From the NCBI RefSeq assembly GCF_007827815.1, contig NZ_VITH01000010.1, forward strand, positions 194,670 through 258,669: a DNA stretch of 64,000 bases, given 5' to 3'. Shown piece after piece: positions 59,401 to 64,000 of the stretch. The stretch comes from Azospirillum brasilense (GTDB lineage Bacteria; Pseudomonadota; Alphaproteobacteria; Azospirillales; Azospirillaceae). How positions within the stretch are numbered: the stretch's first letter is position 1; each line of letters opens with the position of its first letter. The position numbers and the translations under genes are program-made. The notes beneath the pieces were generated by a model. It saw only the letters and a list, made by a program, of their open reading frames with translations, ran no database searches and was not told the DNA's origin.

Positions 59401-61542
59401 GCCGCGGCGCAGCGCGCGGGCGATGCCGAGGTGGAGCGGGCCGCGCAAGTCCTCCGGCACCAGGGCGTAGGCCCCCTCCTGCACCCGGTCGTGGAGGAAG
59501 CGGACCCCGTCCTCGCCGCGCAGGATCAGCCCCTCGGCCAGCACCGGCTCCAGGTGGCGCGCCGTCTCCTCCTCGGTCAGACCGGCGGCGAGGGCCAGGG
59601 TGGACAGCCGGACGGCGGCGCCGAGCGCGGCGTGGCGGAACAGCAGGTCGCGCGCCGGCACCGGAAAGCGGGCCAGCCGCTCGCCCATCAACGTGGCGAT
59701 GCCGGACCCCGCCGGCGCCCGCTCCACCGCCGCGAGGTCCCAGTCCCAGCGGCGGGCATCGCGGTTGAACCACAGCCGGCCGGAGCGCTCCAGTTCGGTC
59801 AGCAGCTGGACCGCGAAGAAGGCGTTGCCGCCGGTCCGCTCCTGCAGCCGGTCGGCGAGCGCCGCCACCTCGTCGGGCCGGCGGTCCAGACCGTCGGCGA
59901 TCAGGCGGCGCAGGTCGTCGGAGGACAGCGGCCCCAGCGCGATCCGCTCGCCGTCGATCGCGGCACCGGCCGCCGCGACCCGGCCCATCAGCGCCTGCAG
60001 CGGGTGGCCGTCTCCGACCTCGTCGCTTCGGTAGGCGCCGACCAGCAGCAGATGGTCCATGCCGCCATCGGCGACGAGACGGTCCAGCAGATCCAGCGTC
60101 GCGCCGTCCAGCCATTGCAGGTCATCGAGGAACAGGACCAGGGGATGGTCCGGACGGGCGAAGCACTGCAGCACGCGCCGGAACAGCAGGTCGAAGCGGT
60201 TCTGGGCCTCGCGCGGCGGCAAGGGTGGGACGGCGGGCTGCGCGCCGATCAGCACGGCGAGATTCGGGATCAGCGCGGTCATCAGGGCGCCGCCCTCGCC
60301 CACCGCCTCCGCCAGGGCGCGGCGCCAGTGCTCGCGATGCGGGGCCGGCAGCGCCAGGATGCGGGCGACCAGCCCGCGAAAGGCCTCCGCGAGGCTGGCA
60401 TAGGGACGGTCCCGCTCGCCCTGGTCGAACTTGCCGCCGGCGAACAGGCCCTGCGGCGGCACCACACGCCCCTCCAGGGAGCGGGCGACCGCCGACTTGC
60501 CGACTCCTGACCGGCCGGCGATCAGGACGATGCCCATCCGGCCGCGGGCGGCGACCCGCTCGAAAGCGGCCTCCAGGACGGCGGTCGGCTCGTCCCGCCC
60601 GTAGAGGCCCGGCGGCGGCACCAGCCCCTCCGGCAGATCGCGGCGGCCGACCGGAAAGGCGGAAATTCGACCCTCCGTGTCCCAGAGCCGCAGCGCGTGG
60701 CCGAGGTCGCGGACGAGGCCGTCGGCGGTCTGGTAGCGGTCCTCCGCCATCTTGGCGAGCAGCCGCAGCAGGATGTCGGCGATGGCGACCGGCAGGTCGG
60801 GCGCGTGGCGGGCCGGCGGGATGGGGGCCCGCGCGAGATGGCAGTGCACCCATTCCATTGCATCGCCGGCCGCGAAGGGAAGCGCGCCGGTGAACAGTTC
60901 GTAGAGCGTGACGCCGAGCGCGTAGAGGTCGCTGCGGCGGTCGACCGGCCGGCCGGTCCGCCCCGACTGTTCGGGCGCCATGTAGGGCAGCAGCGCGTCC
61001 GGCCGCTCGTCGGCCCGGGACGGCGATGGCGGCACGGGCATGGGACAGGCCCGGCCAAAGCCGGTCAGGTGCACCGCGCCGTCGTCGTCGACCAGCAGGT
61101 TGAACGGCCGCAGATCGCCGTGCATCAGGCCGCGGCGGTGCAGCTCCGCCACCGCCTCCGCGATGCGCAGCGCCAGGGCGAGCCGCTGGCGGAAGGGCAT
61201 CACCGGCACGGACAGCGCCGAGAGCGGTTGGCCGCCCGGATCGGCCAGGGTCAGGACCGGGGCCATGCCATGCGGCAGAAGGTCGAGCGGCTTGACCGCC
61301 CAGGCGGGATCGAGCCGGCGGGCCAAGGCGTGCTCCCGCCGCAGCCGGTCGAGCGCGGCGTCGGACCGTCTCACCGGAGCGTCCGGACCTGCCGGACCGC
61401 TTGGCGGAGTCACGGCCATGCGGGCGAGGATGGGAAAGGGCCGGTCCGGCCGCGTCACGCGCAGCAGCCGGCTTTCCCCGTCGCTGCCCAGGACGCGGCT
61501 GCCCGAACCGGCTTCCATCAGATGATCGACGCTGAGTTCCAT
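56449..61542 (-). CDS. Kinase-like/AAA-ATPase/GAF/histidine kinase hybrid sensor
   Basis: A 1,697-residue protein. The N-terminal Ser/Thr-kinase-like domain spans about 20-300, an AAA/STAND-type ATPase about 313-600 with Walker A GRSGVGKS at 343-350 and Walker B LVLFLDDLQWLD. A long helical (TPR-like) region follows, then a GAF domain (about 1310-1480) and a HisKA_2/HWE-type histidine kinase (LLKEIHHRVKNNLQL, His near 1500; NELVSNALKHAF, DDGVGLPGGY). The kinase catalytic loop is H141-GDLRPF-N148 with Asp143 present, but the DFG motif reads G161-F-G and no VAIK-like lysine is evident, so protein kinase activity is doubtful. Start at 61542 after GGGACCGATCC. Confidence 0.9.
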   Translation of the reverse strand: MELSVDHLMEAGSGSRVLGSDGESRLLRVTRPDRPFPILARMAVTPPSGPAGPDAPVRRSDAALDRLRREHALARRLDPAWAVKPLDLLPHGMAPVLTLADPGGQPLSALSVPVMPFRQRLALALRIAEAVAELHRRGLMHGDLRPFNLLVDDDGAVHLTGFGRACPMPVPPSPSRADERPDALLPYMAPEQSGRTGRPVDRRSDLYALGVTLYELFTGALPFAAGDAMEWVHCHLARAPIPPARHAPDLPVAIADILLRLLAKMAEDRYQTADGLVRDLGHALRLWDTEGRISAFPVGRRDLPEGLVPPPGLYGRDEPTAVLEAAFERVAARGRMGIVLIAGRSGVGKSAVARSLEGRVVPPQGLFAGGKFDQGERDRPYASLAEAFRGLVARILALPAPHREHWRRALAEAVGEGGALMTALIPNLAVLIGAQPAVPPLPPREAQNRFDLLFRRVLQCFARPDHPLVLFLDDLQWLDGATLDLLDRLVADGGMDHLLLVGAYRSDEVGDGHPLQALMGRVAAAGAAIDGERIALGPLSSDDLRRLIADGLDRRPDEVAALADRLQERTGGNAFFAVQLLTELERSGRLWFNRDARRWDWDLAAVERAPAGSGIATLMGERLARFPVPARDLLFRHAALGAAVRLSTLALAAGLTEEETARHLEPVLAEGLILRGEDGVRFLHDRVQEGAYALVPEDLRGPLHLGIARALRRGFAADLTGERLFAVVGQYDRCLSLVRDGRERAEVAALHLAAGHQAKAASAHGAALAHALGGLRLLEGGGAGPVEEPVEEPLDGPEAGRLAFALEHLRAECEFLCGDLQQAERRLLALAGRAGAPADRAAITALLVTVFTAIDRSDRAVESCLAYLRGVGIDWPAHPPAALAQEEYERLRAAIAGRPIASLAALDADPDPDSRATLDVLAAALPPAFFSDRNLVCLILGRMANLTLRNGRSDASALGFAYLGMMAGPCFGDYAAGYDFGRLGYDLAERQGPTRYRARVLMTFAYHVVPWTRDIRSERALLLRAFDEAREAGDVTYGGFTSVTLVTSMLASGDPLATVQRTAESRLAHVRQVRFGLCADILTTQLQLMRALRGQTDALDAFDGQGFDNAAFEARLLANPSLDIATCWHWIRTLQLRCVAGAMTAAVEAAERAEGLLWTTSGHWEMAEFHFHAALARAGAMDDAPPDRRARHAAALDRHRAQLRDWAGHGPDSFAARFALVEAEAARTEGRTEEAMRGYDRAVEAARRSALPHVEALAHERAAGHYRRLGVATLERACIRDAAEAYARWGATAKVAQLAGRHPALALDTVEPALPEAPRGFDGLDPAALLGTLRAVADQASVEQLTTTLLTVVLEHAGASRGLLILARGDGLRVEAEATTGLYGVSVRLVREDAARIPLPHAVVHGAIRDQEAVIVDDTRASGPFSGDPYVRQTEARSILCMPLVRRRRVVGLLHLENALATHAFTPQRVSILTLLGAQAAAALETATLDEKEALLKEIHHRVKNNLQLVTSLLNLQARRIEDEAVAALFADSRDRVRSMALVHENLYRLGNFARVPMREHLESVCAHLLRAYARQAGAVRLVTEMADLQLDLDRAVPCGLIVNELVSNALKHAFPGGRGGVLGVVLAVDGRECRLTVRDDGVGLPGGYDPDRMDTLGFQLIADLTEQLRGSLEYNPGTGTEFVVAFPLKGRHRGHE

Positions 61543-61740
61543 GGATCGGTCCCTTTTCCCCGGCCCCCATGGTAGCGGCTTTCCGCCGCCGAGGGGGACT
61601 CCGCCGAGGACGGCTCCGCCGGCCGTTGGCCCGGTCTTGACCGGCCTCCGCCCACACTTAGCTTTGCTTGCGGCCCGATCGGCGCCGGCATCCCCCCGTC
61701 GACGGTCACCGACACCCAGGTCCGGCTGCAGGAGAGCGCC

Positions 61741-63111
61741 ATGGTCGACGCCATCATCATCGGAGCCGGCCAGGCCGGACCACCGCTCGCCGAGCGCCTC
61801 ACCGCCGCCGGCATGACCGTCGCGGTCATCGAACGCAAGCACTTCGGCGGCACCTGCGTGAACACCGGCTGCACCCCGACCAAGACGCTGGTCGCCAGCG
61901 CCCGCGTCGCCCGGATGGCCCAGCGGGCCGCCGAATACGGCGTGATGCTGGACGGCCCGGTGCGCGTCGACATGGCCAGGGTCAAGGCGCGCAAGGACGC
62001 CGTCTCCGGCCGGTCGCGCCAGAACGTCGAGCGCTGGCTGCGCGGCATGCCCGGCTGCCGGGTGCTGCAGGGCCACGCCCGCTTCGAATCCCCCAACAGC
62101 GTGCGCGTCGGCGACGAGGTGCTGACGGCGGAGCGCATCTTCATCAACGTCGGCGCACGCGCCGCGGTGCCGGACATGCCGGGGGTGCGCGACGTCGGCC
62201 TCCTGACCAGCGGCACGATCCTCGACCTCGACCATGTTCCGCGCCATCTGGTGGTGGTCGGCGGCAGCTACATCGGCCTGGAATTCGCGCAGATGTACCG
62301 CCGCTTCGGCGCCGAGGTGACCGTCGTGGAGAAGGGCGACCGGCTGATCGCGCGCGAGGACCCCGACGTTTCCGCGGCGATCCGCGACCTGCTGGAGGCG
62401 GAGGGGGTGACGGTCCGCCTGTCGGCCGACTGCATCCGCTTCGCCCCGCACGACGACGGCGTGGAGGTGGGCGTGACCTGCGCCTCCGGAGCGCCTTCGG
62501 TGGTGGGAAGCCACGCGCTGCTGGCGGTGGGGCGCCAGCCCAACACCGACGACCTCGGGCTCGACCGCGCCGGGGTGGCGACCGACGCCCGGGGCACCAT
62601 CACGGTGGACGACACGCTGCGGACCAACGTGCCGGGCATCTGGGCGATGGGCGACTGCAACGGGCGTGGCGCCTTCACCCACACCGCCTACAACGACTTC
62701 GAGATCGTCGCGGCGAACCTGCTCGATGGGGATCGGCGCAGCGTGGACGACCGCATCCAGGCCTACGCGCTCTACACCGACCCGCCGCTTGCCCGCGTCG
62801 GCATGACCGACGAGGCGGTCCGCCGCTCCGGCCGGCGCGCGCTGGTCGGCATGCGGCCGATGACCCGCGTCGGGCGCGCGGTCGAGAAGGGCGAGACACA
62901 GGGCTTCATGCGGATCGTCGTCGACGCCGACAGCCGGGAGATCCTGGGCGCCGCCATCCTCGGCCCCGGCGGCGACGAGGCCATCCACGGCGTGCTGGAC
63001 CTGATGTACGCCAAGGCGCCCTACCCCACCTTGCAGCGCGCCGTCCACATCCACCCCACGGTGGCTGAACTGCTGCCGACCCTGCTGGGCGAGCTGAAGC
63101 CGTTGGACTAG
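61741..63111 (+). CDS. Flavoprotein disulfide reductase (mercuric-reductase-like)
   Basis: A 456-residue class I pyridine-nucleotide disulfide oxidoreductase. The FAD-binding motif is IIIGAGQAGPPLAE, the redox-active disulfide C39-VNTG-C44 (GGTCVNTGCTPTK), the NAD(P)H-binding segment VVGGSYIGLEFAQMY, and GIWAMGDCNG closes the FAD site. The C-terminal interface has HIHPTVAELLPTLL. There is no N-terminal metal-binding domain and no C-terminal Cys pair, so it is not a proven mercuric reductase; the substrate is unknown. It is divergent from the large sensor gene (198 bp) and GGAGAGCGCC precedes the start. Confidence 0.9.
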   Translation: MVDAIIIGAGQAGPPLAERLTAAGMTVAVIERKHFGGTCVNTGCTPTKTLVASARVARMAQRAAEYGVMLDGPVRVDMARVKARKDAVSGRSRQNVERWLRGMPGCRVLQGHARFESPNSVRVGDEVLTAERIFINVGARAAVPDMPGVRDVGLLTSGTILDLDHVPRHLVVVGGSYIGLEFAQMYRRFGAEVTVVEKGDRLIAREDPDVSAAIRDLLEAEGVTVRLSADCIRFAPHDDGVEVGVTCASGAPSVVGSHALLAVGRQPNTDDLGLDRAGVATDARGTITVDDTLRTNVPGIWAMGDCNGRGAFTHTAYNDFEIVAANLLDGDRRSVDDRIQAYALYTDPPLARVGMTDEAVRRSGRRALVGMRPMTRVGRAVEKGETQGFMRIVVDADSREILGAAILGPGGDEAIHGVLDLMYAKAPYPTLQRAVHIHPTVAELLPTLLGELKPLD

Positions 63112-63183
63112 CGGCCCGACGGCGGTGGTGGCGACAATGGCGGTGGCGCAGGGCAGTCCTGCGCTGGCGCAACGGCAAAATCC

Positions 63184-63224
63184 TTGACTGCCGCGCCCCC
63201 CGGTTTATTTTGGATCATATGATC
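63184..63224 (+). promoter_or_regulatory. Promoter and TetR-type operator upstream of the TetR gene
   Basis: TTGACT (63184-63189) and TATTTT (63206-63211), 16 bp apart, form a plausible sigma70 promoter. Directly overlapping the expected start site is GATCATATGATC (63213-63224), a perfect 12-bp palindrome whose symmetry extends as T-rich left and A-rich right flanks to 22 bp with one mismatched pair. It lies about 25 bp before the TetR start codon: a classic autoregulatory layout. Confidence 0.7.
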
Positions 63225-63247
63225 TAAAACACCGGGAGGCGGTATCC

Positions 63248-63850
63248 ATGGCTCGGCCGCGGACGTTCGATGAGACGGCGGTGCTGGACGCGGCGGTGGA
63301 CCGCTTCTGGACCCAGGGGTACGAGGCGACCTCCACCCGCGAGCTGGCGGACAGCATGCGCATGACGCTCGCCAGCATGCACAACGCCTTCGGCGACAAG
63401 CGGGCGCTGTTCCGCCGCGCCCTGGAGCATTACCTGGACGGCTCGTTGCGCGCCCGCATCGCCCGGCACGAGGCGGCGCCGTCGCCGGCCATGGCCATCG
63501 CCGGCTTCCTGCGCGAAAGCATCGAGCGCTCGCTCGGCGACGGGTGCCGGCGCGGCTGCCTGCTGGTGAATTCCGCGCTGGAGGTCACGCCGGACAACCC
63601 CGACCTGCGCGACTTCCTGAACGCGGAACTGGCGACCATCGAGGATTTCTTCCGCCGCTGCCTCGACAGGGGGCGGCGGAGCGGCGAGATCCCGGCCGGC
63701 ATCCCCGAGGGCGACGCGGCCCGCCTGCTCTTCTCCACCCTGTTGGGCATCCGCGTCCTGGCCCGCATCCGCCCCGAGCGCGACCTGCTGGAGGGGGCGG
63801 CGCGCGGCGCCCTGGCCAGCCTGGGGCTGCCGCCGATGCCGGACTTCTGA
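63248..63850 (+). CDS. TetR/AcrR-family transcriptional regulator
   Basis: A 200-residue repressor. The N-terminal HTH is FDETAVLDAAVDRFWTQGYE, then TSTRELADSMRMTLASMHNA and FGDKRALFRRALEHY. The C-terminal ligand domain contains CRRGCLLVNSALEV, a type seen in small-molecule or quinone-sensing repressors. The start at 63248 follows GGGAGGCGG. It probably represses itself through the palindrome at 63213-63224 and the gene beginning at 63949. Confidence 0.92.
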   Translation: MARPRTFDETAVLDAAVDRFWTQGYEATSTRELADSMRMTLASMHNAFGDKRALFRRALEHYLDGSLRARIARHEAAPSPAMAIAGFLRESIERSLGDGCRRGCLLVNSALEVTPDNPDLRDFLNAELATIEDFFRRCLDRGRRSGEIPAGIPEGDAARLLFSTLLGIRVLARIRPERDLLEGAARGALASLGLPPMPDF

Positions 63851-63948
63851 GCCGGAGTCCGGCCCCGCCGCGCCGGATCGCCCCCACCCATTTCCTCCCG
63901 GTCAACGGGCGGCCCGCTGCGGCGGAGCCGCAACAGGGACGTACGCCC

Positions 63949-64000
63949 ATGAACAGGACCTCCGCAACCGCAGCCATGGACCGCCTCGACGGCGCCGCCT
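63949..64000 (+). CDS. Start of a further gene, cut by the window end
   Basis: ATG at 63949 after AGGGACGTACGCCC opens a frame of 17 codons to the edge (MNRTSATAAMDRLDGAA). It is 98 bp behind the TetR gene on the same strand, the usual place for the regulated gene. Too little is visible to name it. Confidence 0.4.
   Translation, partial: MNRTSATAAMDRLDGAA

Overview
The window is about 64 kb of very GC-rich DNA from an alphaproteobacterium. Gene content and style (XoxF methanol dehydrogenase, archaeal-type tetrahydromethanopterin (H4MPT) C1 genes, a UdgX/radical-SAM pair, FixL/FixJ-like signalling, dense 4-bp start/stop overlaps) point to a Rhodospirillales organism of the Azospirillum kind. 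That placement is inference; no rRNA or other marker gene is present.

Layout. 1-9.7 kb: accessory genes, namely the end of a CaiB/BaiF CoA-transferase, a LysR regulator, a hotdog thioesterase, an FtsX-type permease with no ATPase next to it, a Tat-exported serine hydrolase, a radical-SAM/UdgX DNA-repair pair and two paralogous tiny Cys-containing proteins. 9.7-15.2 kb: a lanthanide-type methanol oxidation module (xoxF, cytochrome xoxG, xoxJ fused to a PQQ-locus CXXCW domain) behind a 500-bp AT-rich regulatory region, plus two unknown exported proteins. 15.2-19.0 kb: an overlapping operon for pterin and methanofuran cofactor synthesis (FolB-like, MfnE-like kinase, DHPS-like, DUF447, MfnB). 19.0-28.8 kb, minus strand: two small proteins, the PQQ-associated ABC set (permease, ATPase, beta-propeller, binding protein), then fhcC-D-A-B and a pterin carbinolamine dehydratase. 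28.9-35.6 kb, plus strand: beta-RFAP synthase, mtdB, an ATP-grasp protein, mch, a RimK-type ligase, a CitG-like protein and fae. 35.6-41.97 kb: a HisA-like protein, MfnD- and MfnF-like enzymes, the quinoprotein-relay pair (zinc metallohydrolase and SoxYZ-like carrier), a small periplasmic Cys protein, an unlinked pqqA and a RibD-type reductase. 42.0-53.7 kb: one 3,902-residue repeat/RTX adhesin-like gene. 54.3-61.5 kb: a three-gene signalling operon (kinase-like/AAA/histidine kinase, receiver-PAS-histidine kinase, FixJ-type regulator). 61.7-64 kb: a flavoprotein disulfide reductase, a TetR regulator with a clear operator and the start of a further gene.

How it works together. Methanol would be oxidised in the periplasm by XoxF, with electrons passing to XoxG. 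Formaldehyde entering the cytoplasm would be captured by Fae on H4MPT, oxidised by MtdB, cyclised by Mch, and the formyl group moved to methanofuran and released as formate by FhcABCD. The same 30 kb carries many of the genes that make the two archaeal-type cofactors, the PQQ peptide precursor and the poorly understood quinoprotein-associated export and relay proteins. Not in the window: pqqBCDE, mxaF, mtdA, a MfnC-like aminotransferase, formate dehydrogenase and a type I secretion system for the giant protein.

Most noteworthy: the orphan pqqA (too short for ordinary gene calling), the XoxJ-CXXCW fusion, paired direct repeats with 14-bp periodicity upstream of both xoxF and pqqA, several conserved-context unknowns (13961-14590, 14640-15164, 19019-19420, 35565-36272, 40243-40584), the repeat architecture of the giant gene, and a kinase-like domain that has lost its DFG aspartate.
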